Of a DNA stretch of 55,307 bases, positions 46,381-55,170 are shown piece after piece (positions within the stretch are counted from its first letter, which is position 1; each line of letters begins with the position of its first letter). The DNA is from Microbacterium marinilacus (GTDB lineage: Bacteria > Actinomycetota > Actinomycetes > Actinomycetales > Microbacteriaceae): NCBI RefSeq assembly GCF_019753765.1, contig NZ_JAIJZW010000011.1, positions 9,762 to 65,068 of the forward strand. Reading direction: 5' to 3'. The translations under genes and the position numbers were made by a program. Below the pieces are notes generated by a model. That model was not told the DNA's origin, searched no databases, and saw nothing but the letters and a program-made list of their open reading frames with translations.

Positions 46381-47210
46381 CGGCGGCGGACGGGGGACGG
46401 ACGGTCACCTGGCTGGAGGCGACCGTCGGCGACCCGGCGCTCGGCGAGCTCTGGGACTTCCTGGCCGACCAGGTCGCGCTTCTCGCCGACGGGCGCGTCC
46501 GCACACGCATCCGGCACGTCGGCGTCGACGCGGGCGGCATCCGCACGCCCGCCAACCGGCTGCTCAGCGACGCCGCGATCCTGGCCACCGCGCTCGACGT
46601 GCAGGAGCAGTCGGACGCGATCGTGATTGGCTGCTGGGGAGCGCCGACGGAGCCCGTGCGCGCCGCGAGCACGGTGCCCGTCACCAGCCTGCCCGACGGA
46701 GCGAGCCGCGCCGTCGGCAGCCTGGCGCGCCGCGCGGTCGTGGTGACCGTGTCGCCGGCGCTCGTGCCGATCTTCCGCGACGACCTCACCCGGCTGGGCC
46801 CCGCCGGATTCCTGGCCGAGAGGCCCGTGCGGTCGTACGATCCGGAGTCGAGCCATGCCGACGTGGTGCGCGCCATCCACGACCCGGAGCCGCTCATCGA
46901 GCGCTTCGACGAGGTCGCGCGTGCGGCCGTCGAAGACGGCGCCGACGCGGTCGTCGTCGGCTGCGGCTATCTCGCCCCGTTGTTCACGCATCACGGCTAC
47001 ACGTCCGTCGGCGGTCACCCGGACGTGCCGGTGCTCGACTGCAACCGGCTCGCGTTCAGCCACGCCCTCCAGCTGCTCGACCTGGCCGCGGCCGGCATCG
47101 GTCCCACGGCGCGCGGGTACGTGCGGCCGTCCGGGGCGCGCGGGGTCGCCCTCGCCGCGGCGGCGATGCGCATGTCCTCGACGGCCGACGAGCCGTCCCC
47201 GCGCCCATGA
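46377..47210 (+). CDS. Asp/Glu/hydantoin racemase-superfamily protein
   Basis: 277 aa. Two cysteine sites typical of the superfamily: IVIGCWGAPTEP (about 84-95) and VVVGCGYLAPLF (about 197-208), one in each lobe. Relatives include aspartate and hydantoin racemases, maleate isomerases and arylmalonate decarboxylases, so it may racemise, isomerise or decarboxylate a small acid or amide. GTG 46377 overlaps the permease stop (GTGA): it is part of the transporter operon, so it probably acts on the imported solute. Confidence 0.82.
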   Translation: MTAADGGRTVTWLEATVGDPALGELWDFLADQVALLADGRVRTRIRHVGVDAGGIRTPANRLLSDAAILATALDVQEQSDAIVIGCWGAPTEPVRAASTVPVTSLPDGASRAVGSLARRAVVVTVSPALVPIFRDDLTRLGPAGFLAERPVRSYDPESSHADVVRAIHDPEPLIERFDEVARAAVEDGADAVVVGCGYLAPLFTHHGYTSVGGHPDVPVLDCNRLAFSHALQLLDLAAAGIGPTARGYVRPSGARGVALAAAAMRMSSTADEPSPRP

Positions 47211-47226
47211 GAAAGGAACACCATCC

Positions 47227-48513
47227 ATGACCAGGTATTGCGTGATCGGAGCCGGCGCGGCCGGCCTGTCGACGCTCGATCAGCTGCGTCGCGCCGGCTA
47301 CGAGGCCGACTGCTTCGAGCAGACCGATCGCGTCGGCGGGCACTGGCACACCGACTACGAGGCGCTGCATCTCATCACCGCCCGCGACCAGACCGTGTTC
47401 GAGGGCTTCCCGATGCCGGCCGAGTACCCGCACTTCCCGCGCCGAGACGAGGTGCGCGACTACATCGAGTCGTTCGCCCGCGAACGGGGGCTCTACGAGG
47501 CCATCCGGTTCGGCGCCCGGGTCGCGTCCGTCGTGCCGCTGCCGACCGACGGCACCCCGGGCGCGGGCGGGTGGCGGGTCACGCTGAGCGACGGCGAGGC
47601 GAGGGACTACGACGGCGTGTTCGTCGCCAACGGCCACCTCTGGGACGCGAAGGTGCCTGCCGTGTCGCAGGGCTTCAGCGGCACTCAGCTGCACTCGAGC
47701 GCGTACCGCAACACGGACGACCTGGGGGAGGGGCGCGTGCTCGTCGTGGGCGCCGGCAACTCGGGATGCGATCTCGCGGTGGACGCCGCGCAGCACCGGC
47801 ACGAGGTCGACGTCGTGGTGCGGCACGGCGTGTTCTTCCAGCCCAAGTCGTACTTCGGCGTCCCGCGGCAGCAGCTCCCCTGGATGGAGCAGTTCTCGCC
47901 GGAGGAGCAGGACTTCATCGCCCGCATGCTCTCGCGGGTCTCGCTCGGCGACCCGGAGGTCTACGGGCTGCCGGCTCCGGCCGAGAAGACGCTCGCCGAG
48001 GGGCGGGCCGTCGTCAACAGCCTGCTGCTGTACTGGCTGCAGCACGGTCGCATCCACGTCGTGCCCGGCATCGACCGGATCGAGGGACGCACCGTCCGCT
48101 TCGCCGACGGCACGTCCCGCGACTACGGCACCATCCTGTGGGCGACGGGCTTCCATGCGTCGCTGCCCTTCCTGGACGACGCGCTCGTCCCGCGACGCGA
48201 CGGGGTCCCGCTGCGCTACGCGGGTGGCCTGGTGCCGCAGGGGCTGGAGAAGCTCTACTACATCGGGCTGACGGCGCCCCGGGGCCCGCAGATCCCCGTG
48301 TACGGGATGCAGGCGAGGCTCGCCCTGCGTCTGCTCGCTCTGCACGAGGCGGCACCGGGCGGCACCGCGGACGTGCAGGCCTATCTCGCCGGGCTGCAGA
48401 CGGCAGACGACCGCATCGACATCGTCCGGGTGGAGTGGTACGACCAGCTCGCCGACACCGAGCGACTGCTCGACGCGTACGCGGCGGCACGCGCGGCGGT
48501 CCCCGCCGTCTGA
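47227..48513 (+). CDS. FMO-type flavin-dependent monooxygenase
   Basis: 428 aa. FAD site VIGAGAAGLSTLDQLRRAGY, FMO fingerprint FSGTQLHSSAYR (about 157-168), NADPH site VLVVGAGNSGCDLAVDAAQ and the late ATGFHASLPFL motif. Such enzymes hydroxylate N or S atoms or carry out Baeyer-Villiger oxidations. AAAGGAACACC precedes ATG 47227, 16 nt after the racemase-like gene, and a strong terminator closes the operon. Confidence 0.92.
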   Translation: MTRYCVIGAGAAGLSTLDQLRRAGYEADCFEQTDRVGGHWHTDYEALHLITARDQTVFEGFPMPAEYPHFPRRDEVRDYIESFARERGLYEAIRFGARVASVVPLPTDGTPGAGGWRVTLSDGEARDYDGVFVANGHLWDAKVPAVSQGFSGTQLHSSAYRNTDDLGEGRVLVVGAGNSGCDLAVDAAQHRHEVDVVVRHGVFFQPKSYFGVPRQQLPWMEQFSPEEQDFIARMLSRVSLGDPEVYGLPAPAEKTLAEGRAVVNSLLLYWLQHGRIHVVPGIDRIEGRTVRFADGTSRDYGTILWATGFHASLPFLDDALVPRRDGVPLRYAGGLVPQGLEKLYYIGLTAPRGPQIPVYGMQARLALRLLALHEAAPGGTADVQAYLAGLQTADDRIDIVRVEWYDQLADTERLLDAYAAARAAVPAV

Positions 48514-48525
48514 GCCGCCTCATCC

Positions 48526-48558
48526 GTCCCTGGGGCGGGGCACAGCCGCCCCAGGGAC
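48526..48558 (+). terminator. Strong terminator closing the ABC/monooxygenase operon
   Basis: 13-bp perfect stem GTCCCTGGGGCGG/CCGCCCCAGGGAC with a 7-nt loop, 12 nt after the stop. Confidence 0.85.
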
Positions 48559-48612
48559 CCCGTCCCGTGCCGCTCTGCGGGCCACCCGGCGTCGACCGGC
48601 GCGCGGCGGCCG

Positions 48613-48618
48613 TAGGCT
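48613..48618 (+). promoter_or_regulatory. Putative -10 hexamer for leaderless MFS gene
   Basis: TAGGCT ends 7 nt before ATG 48626, the same hexamer as at bcp. Confidence 0.5.
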
Positions 48619-48625
48619 GTCATCC

Positions 48626-49843
48626 ATGACCTCCTCGACCCCGTCGAGGGGGGCGGCGATGTGGGCGCTCCTCTCCCTCGCCCTCGGTTCCTTCGGCATC
48701 GGCATGACCGAGTTCGTCTCGATGGGCCTGCTCCCGGGCATCGCCCGTGACCTGCTGTCCGATGCGTGGACGACCGGGCAGGAGGGCGCGATCGCCCAGG
48801 CCGGCCTGCTGATCAGCGTCTATGCCCTCGGCGTCGTGATCGGCGCCCCGCTCATCGCGGGGTACGCGGCGCGGTTCGCCCGGCATCGCGTGCTGATCGT
48901 GCTCGCGTCCGGGCTGCTCCTCGGCAACCTGCTGACGGTGCTCGCGCCGACGTTCGAGACGGTCGCGGTGGCCCGCCTCATCGCGGGGCTCCCGCACGGC
49001 GCGTACTTCGGCATCGCGGCGATCGTGGCCGCCGACCTGCTCGGACCGGGAAAGCGTGCGCAGGGCGTGTCGATCGTGATGAGCGGTCTCACGGTGGCGA
49101 ACGTGGTCGGCGTGCCCGTGGGCACCTGGCTCGGCCAGCTCGCCGGCTGGCGCGTCGCCTACGGCGTCGTGGTGGGGCTGTTCGCGCTCGCCGCGGTGAT
49201 GATCGCGCTCGTGGTGCCCGCGTCTCCGGGGGACGGGTCGAGGTCGCTGCGCCACGAGCTGGGCGTGTTCCGACTCGGGCAGGTGTGGCTGACGCTCGGC
49301 ATCGGCGCGATCGGCTTCGGATCGTTCTTCGCCATCTACAGCTACATCTCGCCGCTGATGACCGAGGTCGCCGGCGCCCCGGAGTGGACGGTGCCGATCG
49401 TGCTGGTCTCGACCGGGCTCGGCATGACCGTCGGCAACCTGGTCGGCGGCGTCGTCGCGGACCGGAACCTGCCGCGCGCGCTGGTCGTCGCCTTCGTGCT
49501 GCTCGCGATCGGGTCGGCGGTCGTCGGCGTCGCGGCGGCGAACCCCGTGACGCTCGTGGGCGCCATGTTCCTCTTCGGCGCGATCAGCGCGCTCGCCGGC
49601 CCCGCGGTTCAGACGCGGCTCATGGACGTCTCGGGCGACCGTCCCACGATCGCGGCGGCGCTCAACCACTCGGGCATGAACGTGGGCAACAGCCTCGGCG
49701 CCGCGCTCGGGGGCGCGGTGATCGCGCTCGGCTGGGGCTACGTGGCGCCGGCGTGGCTCGGCATCGTGCTGGCGGTGCTGGGGGTGGGGATCGTGATGAC
49801 GAGCCTCGCGGTCGAGCGGCGAGCGGTGGTGCTCGCCGCCTGA
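48626..49843 (+). CDS. DHA1-type MFS transporter (AraJ/YdhP-like)
   Basis: 405 aa, 12 membrane helices. N-terminal GSFGIGMTEFVSMGLLPGIARDL and the internal SGLTVANVVGVPVGTWLG are typical of the DHA1 arabinose-efflux/drug-export group; C-terminal DRPTIAAALNHSGMNVGNSLGAALGG likewise. Exports sugars, purines or drugs; substrate unknown. Monocistronic, after a strong terminator, probably leaderless. Confidence 0.9.
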   Translation: MTSSTPSRGAAMWALLSLALGSFGIGMTEFVSMGLLPGIARDLLSDAWTTGQEGAIAQAGLLISVYALGVVIGAPLIAGYAARFARHRVLIVLASGLLLGNLLTVLAPTFETVAVARLIAGLPHGAYFGIAAIVAADLLGPGKRAQGVSIVMSGLTVANVVGVPVGTWLGQLAGWRVAYGVVVGLFALAAVMIALVVPASPGDGSRSLRHELGVFRLGQVWLTLGIGAIGFGSFFAIYSYISPLMTEVAGAPEWTVPIVLVSTGLGMTVGNLVGGVVADRNLPRALVVAFVLLAIGSAVVGVAAANPVTLVGAMFLFGAISALAGPAVQTRLMDVSGDRPTIAAALNHSGMNVGNSLGAALGGAVIALGWGYVAPAWLGIVLAVLGVGIVMTSLAVERRAVVLAA

Positions 49844-49880
49844 GCGCGAGGTCCCGGGTCGTGGTGCGCGGCGGGCGGCG

Positions 49881-50900
49881 TCAGATCGTCGACGCGCGCA
49901 CCACCAGCTCGGGCGGCAGCAGCTGCGATGCGGGCTCGCCCCCGGCGATCAGGTCGGCCAGCGCGACGAGGGCCCGGCGCCCCATCTCATGCATGGGGGA
50001 CCGGATCGTCGTGAGCGGGATGCTGACCGACGCCGCGAGCGGCGTGTCGTTGTAGCCGACGAGCGCCACGTCGTCGGGCACGCTCAGGCCGTGCTCGCGC
50101 AACGCGCCGAGGCAGCCGATCGCGGCGAAGTCGTTGGTCGCGAACACGGCGTCGGGGCGCGCACCCGCGGCCAGGATCTCCCGCATCGCCTCCGCGCCGG
50201 CGGGCGCGTCGAAGCCCCGGTAGACGATCCGCTCCGGCGGCACGTCGACCCCGGCCTCGGCGAACCGGTCGAGCAGGCCCTGGGTGCGGTCCATCGCCGT
50301 GGAGGCGAACTCGAGGCCGGCGAGCACGGCGACGTCGACGCGGCCGATCTCGAGGAGGTGCTCGGCGACCAGGCGCCCGCCGAGGTAGTCGTCGCACGTG
50401 ACGGAAACATGCGGCGGCTTGCGCCGCGAGGTCAGCACGAACCGCACCCCCTGTTCCGCCAGCTCGTCGAGGAAGGGGTCGTTCAGGTGCGCGTCGCCGA
50501 AGATCAGCCCGTCGACCCGGCGGTCGAGCATCTCCTGCGTGCGGGTGCGCTGCTGGTCGACGCGGTCCAGCGAGTTGGTGACGAACGTCGAGAACCCGCG
50601 CTCGGCCGCGGCCTCGTCCACTCCCTCGTAGATGGTCGCGAGCACGAAGTCCTGCAGGCGCGGCACGATCATCGCGACGGTGTTCGACCGGGCCGTCCGC
50701 AGGCTCGCCGCATGCGGGTTGCGCCGGTAGCCGTGCGCGGCCGCGATGCGCAGGATCTCCTCGACCTTCGCGGGGGAGGCCCAGCGGGAGGCCTGGTCGG
50801 CGTCGGCGGCGAGCACTCGCGAGACCGTCGTGATCGAGACGCCGGCGAGCTGGGCGATCGCGCGCTGCGTGATGGGGCGGCGCGGGGGGAGGTGGGGCAT
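49881..50900 (-). CDS. LacI-family regulator of the asparaginase/deacetylase operon
   Basis: 339 aa. HTH about 9-35 (ITQRAIAQLAGVSITTVSRVLAADAD), hinge NPHAASLRTARS and PBP-like sensor domain (VFATNDFAAIGCLGALREHGL; VALVGYNDTPLAASV). Divergent from the asparaginase operon across an AT-rich 161-nt region with the palindromes CAAACGTTTG and GCAATATTGC. Probably represses the operon. Confidence 0.92.
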   Translation of the reverse strand: MPHLPPRRPITQRAIAQLAGVSITTVSRVLAADADQASRWASPAKVEEILRIAAAHGYRRNPHAASLRTARSNTVAMIVPRLQDFVLATIYEGVDEAAAERGFSTFVTNSLDRVDQQRTRTQEMLDRRVDGLIFGDAHLNDPFLDELAEQGVRFVLTSRRKPPHVSVTCDDYLGGRLVAEHLLEIGRVDVAVLAGLEFASTAMDRTQGLLDRFAEAGVDVPPERIVYRGFDAPAGAEAMREILAAGARPDAVFATNDFAAIGCLGALREHGLSVPDDVALVGYNDTPLAASVSIPLTTIRSPMHEMGRRALVALADLIAGGEPASQLLPPELVVRASTI

Positions 50901-50979
50901 CGACGTCCGTTCGGTGGGAGCTGTTGACGCAATATTGCCGCAAATCCTCGCAACACGGAATTTACATAATCGTTCACGT

Positions 50980-50989
50980 CAAACGTTTG
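50980..50989. promoter_or_regulatory. LacI-type operator candidate
   Basis: CAAACGTTTG, central-CG palindrome in an AT-rich patch (50929-51000) unlike the GC-rich surroundings; a second palindrome GCAATATTGC lies at 50929-50938 nearer the regulator gene. Confidence 0.6.
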
Positions 50990-51061
50990 CGGAAATCGGT
51001 TGACGTCGCCAAGGTGGACCCAGGAGAGCCGCCGCGACGAGGCGGCGGCGGAAGGAGCGAG

Positions 51062-52054
51062 ATGTCGCACGTCGTACTGCTCGGCACCGGCGGGACGATC
51101 GCCTCGCGCGATCAGGCCGGGGGCGGCGCGCGCGCGACAGACGGCAGCGCGACCCTGATCGCCCAGCTCGAGGGCGCTGCCGACGGCTCGCCGGAGGTCC
51201 GCACCGTCGACGTGCTCAGCGTGAACTCCTTCAACCTCACGCTCGGCCACCTCCGCTCGATCGGAGACGCGGTGCGGGCGGCCCTCGCCGAGCCCGATGC
51301 GCTCGGCGTCGTCGTCACGCACGGCACCGACACCCTCGAGGAGACGGCGGCGTACCTGGCGGCGGTGCACGCCGACCCGCGGCCGGTCGTCCTGACCGGA
51401 GCCCAGCGAGCCGCCGACCGGCGGGACAGCGACGGGCCCGCCAACCTCGCCGACGCGATCCGCGTCGCGGGGGCGGAGGAGAGCCGGTCGCGGGGTGTGC
51501 TGGTCTCGTTCTCCGGCGAGATCCACGCCGCGCTCGGCATCCGCAAGACCCACACGATCGCACCGCGTCCCTTCTCGAACACCCTCGGCGGCCCCCTCGG
51601 CCGCATGGCCGACGACGGCCCCGCGTTCCACCTCAGCCCCGCTGCGGGCATCCGCGTGGCACAGCCCGGTCCCGCGTTCGACGGGATGCGCGTTGACATC
51701 GTCCTTGCGTATCCCGGTGCCGACGGCGGGCTGATCGACGCCGCGATCGCGCAGGGCGCCGCGGGCGTGGTCGTGCTCGGCGGAGGCTCGGGCAATCCGG
51801 GCCGGGAGATGACCGACGCGATCGCGCGCGCCACGGCGGGCGGCGTCGTCGTCGCACTCGGCACCCGCACCGGGGCGGGACCGGTGCAGCCCGTCTACGG
51901 CGGCGGCGGAGCCGTGGACGCCGTCGAGGCGGGTGCCGTGCCCCTCGGCCCGTTGCCCGCCACGCAGGCCCGGGTGCTCCTGGCGATGCTGCTCTCGGCC
52001 CACCCCGCCCCCGAGGCGGCGGAGCGGCTCCGCGCTCTCGTCAGCACCCTCTGA
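51062..52054 (+). CDS. L-asparaginase-family amidohydrolase
   Basis: 330 aa. Both catalytic triads align by position with the E. coli type II enzyme: Thr12 in TGGTIAS, and Thr89-Asp90 in THGTDT with Lys162 in IRKTH. No signal peptide, so cytosolic. GGAAGGAGCGAG precedes ATG 51062. It hydrolyses asparagine or a similar omega-amide. Its operon partner is a NodB-fold hydrolase of imidase-like size, so it might act on a half-amide such as succinamate; that is inference. Confidence 0.92.
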   Translation: MSHVVLLGTGGTIASRDQAGGGARATDGSATLIAQLEGAADGSPEVRTVDVLSVNSFNLTLGHLRSIGDAVRAALAEPDALGVVVTHGTDTLEETAAYLAAVHADPRPVVLTGAQRAADRRDSDGPANLADAIRVAGAEESRSRGVLVSFSGEIHAALGIRKTHTIAPRPFSNTLGGPLGRMADDGPAFHLSPAAGIRVAQPGPAFDGMRVDIVLAYPGADGGLIDAAIAQGAAGVVVLGGGSGNPGREMTDAIARATAGGVVVALGTRTGAGPVQPVYGGGGAVDAVEAGAVPLGPLPATQARVLLAMLLSAHPAPEAAERLRALVSTL

Positions 52055-52083
52055 CCGTACGAATCCACCCACAGAAAGGCACC

Positions 52084-52965
52084 ATGATGGCAAAAGAGAT
52101 CTTCGTGGCATTCGGCATCGACGTCGATGCCGTCGGCGGCTGGCTCGGGTCCTACGGCGGCGAGGACTCGCCCGGGGACATCTCGCGCGGCGTCTTCGCG
52201 GGCGAGGTGGGCGTGCCCCGCCTCAACCGGCTGCTGGCGAAGTACGACCTGCCGAGCACCTGGTTCTGGCCGGGCCACTCGATCGAGACGTTCCCGGAGC
52301 AGTTCGACCAGGTCGTCGCCGCGGGGCACGAGATCGGCGTCCACGGCTACAGCCACGAGAACCCGATCGCGATGACCCGCGAGCAGGAGACCGAGATCCT
52401 GACCTACTGCATCGACCTCATCGAGAAGCGGTCGGGACGGCGCCCCACCGGGTACGTCGCCCCGTGGTGGGAGTTCTCGCCGGTGACGAACGAGCTGCTG
52501 ATCGAGCAGGGCATCACGTACGACCACTCGCTGATGCACCGCGACTTCGAGCCGTACTACGTCCGCGTCGGCGACACCTGGGACAAGATCGACTACGGCC
52601 GTCCCGCGAGCACCTGGATGAAGCCCCTCGTGCGCGGCCGCGAGACCGACCTCGTCGAGATCCCCGCGAGCTGGTACCTCGACGACCTCCCCCCGATGAT
52701 GTTCATCAAGTCGAGCCCGAACAGCCACGGCTTCGTCAACCCGCGCGACATCGAGCAGATGTGGAAGGACCAGTTCGACTGGGTCTACCGCGAGCAGGAC
52801 TACGGCGTGGTCACGTTCACGATCCACCCGGACGTCTCGGGACGCCCGCAGGTGCTGCTGATGCTCGAACGGCTCATCGAGCACATCAACGCCCACGAGG
52901 GCGTGCGCTGGGCGACGTTCGACGAGATCGCCGGCGACTTCCTCGTGCGCTCGCCCCGCGCCTGA
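52084..52965 (+). CDS. NodB-fold polysaccharide deacetylase/cyclic imidase-like hydrolase
   Basis: 293 aa. Metal-site residues as in the HpPgdA-like branch: Asp15 (GIDVDAVGG), His87 and His91 (HGYSH), then [11 protein letters not shown] and the late [11 protein letters not shown]. No signal peptide, arguing against cell-wall deacetylation. From memory, bacterial cyclic-imide hydrolases share this fold and length; a cytosolic amidohydrolase on a small cyclic or acylated amide fits better next to an asparaginase homologue and a transporter. AAAGGCACC precedes ATGATG. Confidence 0.82.
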   Translation: MMAKEIFVAFGIDVDAVGGWLGSYGGEDSPGDISRGVFAGEVGVPRLNRLLAKYDLPSTWFWPGHSIETFPEQFDQVVAAGHEIGVHGYSHENPIAMTREQETEILTYCIDLIEKRSGRRPTGYVAPWWEFSPVTNELLIEQGITYDHSLMHRDFEPYYVRVGDTWDKIDYGRPASTWMKPLVRGRETDLVEIPASWYLDDLPPMMFIKSSPNSHGFVNPRDIEQMWKDQFDWVYREQDYGVVTFTIHPDVSGRPQVLLMLERLIEHINAHEGVRWATFDEIAGDFLVRSPRA

Positions 52966-52988
52966 CCGGCGCCCGCAGACGCCCCACC

Positions 52989-53010
52989 CGCGCCGATCCC
53001 CGTCGGCGCG
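52989..53010 (+). other. Intercistronic hairpin
   Basis: CGCGCCGA-TCCCCG-TCGGCGCG, 8-bp stem between the hydrolase and MFS genes; may attenuate or protect the upstream mRNA. Confidence 0.5.
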
Positions 53011-53056
53011 CCCGTCCCCACCCCTCACCCCACTCACCCCAGAAAGAAGACTGATC

Positions 53057-54406
53057 ATGGCGACCCCCACGCTGCGCAGGGTCGGTGTCAAAGAGACCCG
53101 GCGCGCCACCGGCATCGCGTTCTTCGCATGGACCATCGCGGTCTACGACTTCATCCTCTTCGGCACACTGCTGCCGCGGATCGAGGAGGGCTTCGGCTGG
53201 GACACCAGCTTCGCGCTGCTCGTGTCCACGCTCGTCAGCATCGGCACCTTCGTGGTCGTGATGCTCGTCGGCCCCCTCGTCGACCGGCTCGGCCGCCGAA
53301 AGGGCATGGTGATCTCCGTCGGCGGCACCGCGGCCTCCTCCGCGGCGACCGCCCTCAGCCAGGGCGCCGTCTCCCTCGTCGGCGTCCGCTCGATCTCGGG
53401 CCTCGGACTCGCCGAGCAGTCGGTGAACGCGACCTACCTCAACGAGCTCTACGCCCTCACCGAGGACACCAAGATCAAGCGGAACCAGGGTTTCGTCTAC
53501 TCGATGGTGCAGACCGGGTGGCCGATCGGCGCGCTGCTCGCCGCCGGCTTCGTCGCGATCGTCACCGCGGTCTTCGGGGCCGAGAACTGGCGCATCGCCT
53601 TCCTGCTCGCCACCATCCCGGCCGTCGTCGTGGCGCTCGTCTGCCTCGTCCTCAAGGAGAGCCCCCAGTTCGTCGCCATGCGGCACATCCGCAAGCTGCG
53701 CGCCGACGGCCAGGCGGCCGAGGCGGAGGAGTTCGCCCGCGCCGTCGGCCTCACGGCCCACAAGGGCGCGCCCTTCCGCCGCATCTTCGAGAAGAAGCAC
53801 CTGCGCAACACGATCGTGCTGTCGCTCGCCTGGCTGTTCAACTGGTTCGGCATCCAGACCTTCTCGGTGCTCGGCACGACCGTGCTCGAGACCGGCAAGG
53901 GCATCGACGCGTCCAACGCGCTGCTGATGATCGTGGTGTCGAACCTCGTCGGCGCCGCCGGCTACCTGACGCACGGCTGGCTCGGCGACCGCCTCGGCCG
54001 CAAGAACGTCATCGTGGGCGGCTGGCTGCTCGGCGGCGTCATGTTCGCCCTGATGCTGCTGGGGCCGAGCGACACGGGGTTCGTCCTCGTGACCTACATG
54101 CTGGGGCTGTTCTTCCTGCTCGGCCCGTACGCGGCGATCATGTTCTACCAGGCCGAGTGCTTCGACGCCGACTGCCGTGCGACCGGCTCGACGTTCATCG
54201 GGGCGATGAGCCAGCCGGGTGCCGTGATCGGCGGCTTCATCCTGACCGGACTCGTCTCGGCCGCCGTGCCGTTCTCGCTGGCGGCGCTCGTGGTCGGGGC
54301 GGCGGGCACGTTCGTCTCCGGCCTGGTGATGATGTTCGCCAAGCACGTGGTGCCCGACCGCGGCGAGCCGGCCGAGATCCCGGCGCCCGCCGAGGTGCCC
54401 GCATGA
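53057..54406 (+). CDS. MFS metabolite importer
   Basis: 449 aa, 12 membrane helices. First loop motif GPLVDRLGRRKG and the second-half copy GWLGDRLGRKN; TM1 region WTIAVYDFILFGTLLPRIEE resembles acid/sugar symporters of the AAHS/SP type. AGAAAGAAGACTGATC precedes ATG 53057. In the operon with the asparaginase and imidase-like genes, so it probably imports their substrate. Overlaps the next SDR by 4 nt. Confidence 0.9.
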   Translation: MATPTLRRVGVKETRRATGIAFFAWTIAVYDFILFGTLLPRIEEGFGWDTSFALLVSTLVSIGTFVVVMLVGPLVDRLGRRKGMVISVGGTAASSAATALSQGAVSLVGVRSISGLGLAEQSVNATYLNELYALTEDTKIKRNQGFVYSMVQTGWPIGALLAAGFVAIVTAVFGAENWRIAFLLATIPAVVVALVCLVLKESPQFVAMRHIRKLRADGQAAEAEEFARAVGLTAHKGAPFRRIFEKKHLRNTIVLSLAWLFNWFGIQTFSVLGTTVLETGKGIDASNALLMIVVSNLVGAAGYLTHGWLGDRLGRKNVIVGGWLLGGVMFALMLLGPSDTGFVLVTYMLGLFFLLGPYAAIMFYQAECFDADCRATGSTFIGAMSQPGAVIGGFILTGLVSAAVPFSLAALVVGAAGTFVSGLVMMFAKHVVPDRGEPAEIPAPAEVPA

Positions 54407-55167
54407 GCGCCGGCGCGGTCACCCTGATCTCGGGCGGCGCGTCGGGCATCGGCCGCGCCAGCGCCGCGCGGCTGGCCGCCGACGGGCACCGGGTCGTCAT
54501 CGGGCACTACGCCGCCGACCCGCACGACCCCGAGGAGACCCTTGCGCTGGTGCGCCAGGCCGGCGGGGAGGCGATCGTCGCCGACCTGGACGTGTCGAGC
54601 ACGGCGTCGACCGACGCGTTCGCGCAGGCGGCGCTGTCGGCCTACGGGCGGATCGACCACATCGTCGCGAACGCCGGCATCCTGCGCCGCGCCGCGTTCG
54701 CGGAGATGACCGACGAGGCGTGGGACGCCATGCTGCAGGTCGACCTGCACGGCGTGATGCGTCTCGCCCGCGCCGCCGTGCCGCACCTCGGTGTGGGCGG
54801 CTCGATCGTGGCGGTGTCGTCCATCGCGGGCGGCGTCTACGGCTGGGAGGAGCACGCGCACTACGCGGCCGCGAAGGCGGGCGTGCTGGGTCTCGTCCGC
54901 AGCCTCGCCGTCGAGCTCGGGCCGCGCGGCATCCGCGCGAACTCGATCATCCCCGGCCTGATCGAGTCGCCGCAGTCGCTCGACGAGGTCAACTCCCTCG
55001 GGCCCGACGGGCTGCGGGCAGCCGGCGAGTACATCCCCTGGGGGAGGGTCGGACGCCCCGAAGAGGTGGCGAGCGTGGTCGCGTTCCTCCTCTCCGCGGA
55101 CGCCGCCTACGTCAGCGGGCAGGCGATCGTCGTCGACGGCGCCCTGACCGTCGCGATGAGGAGCTGA
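54403..55167 (+). CDS. Short-chain dehydrogenase/reductase
   Basis: 254 aa. LISGGASGIGRASA, NAGILRRAAF, Ser in AVSSIAGGVYG, YAAAK and C-terminal YVSGQAIVVDGAL: full-length classical SDR. ATGA overlap with the MFS gene. Substrate unknown; a hydroxy-acid or sugar step in the same pathway is likely. Confidence 0.92.
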   Translation: MSAGAVTLISGGASGIGRASAARLAADGHRVVIGHYAADPHDPEETLALVRQAGGEAIVADLDVSSTASTDAFAQAALSAYGRIDHIVANAGILRRAAFAEMTDEAWDAMLQVDLHGVMRLARAAVPHLGVGGSIVAVSSIAGGVYGWEEHAHYAAAKAGVLGLVRSLAVELGPRGIRANSIIPGLIESPQSLDEVNSLGPDGLRAAGEYIPWGRVGRPEEVASVVAFLLSADAAYVSGQAIVVDGALTVAMRS

Positions 55168-55170
55168 GCC

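Noticed and set aside
50957..50987. Second SigR-type promoter (GGAAT at 50957)
   Set aside because: The next GTT motifs are 10 and 23 nt away, not about 18, so the match is not credible.
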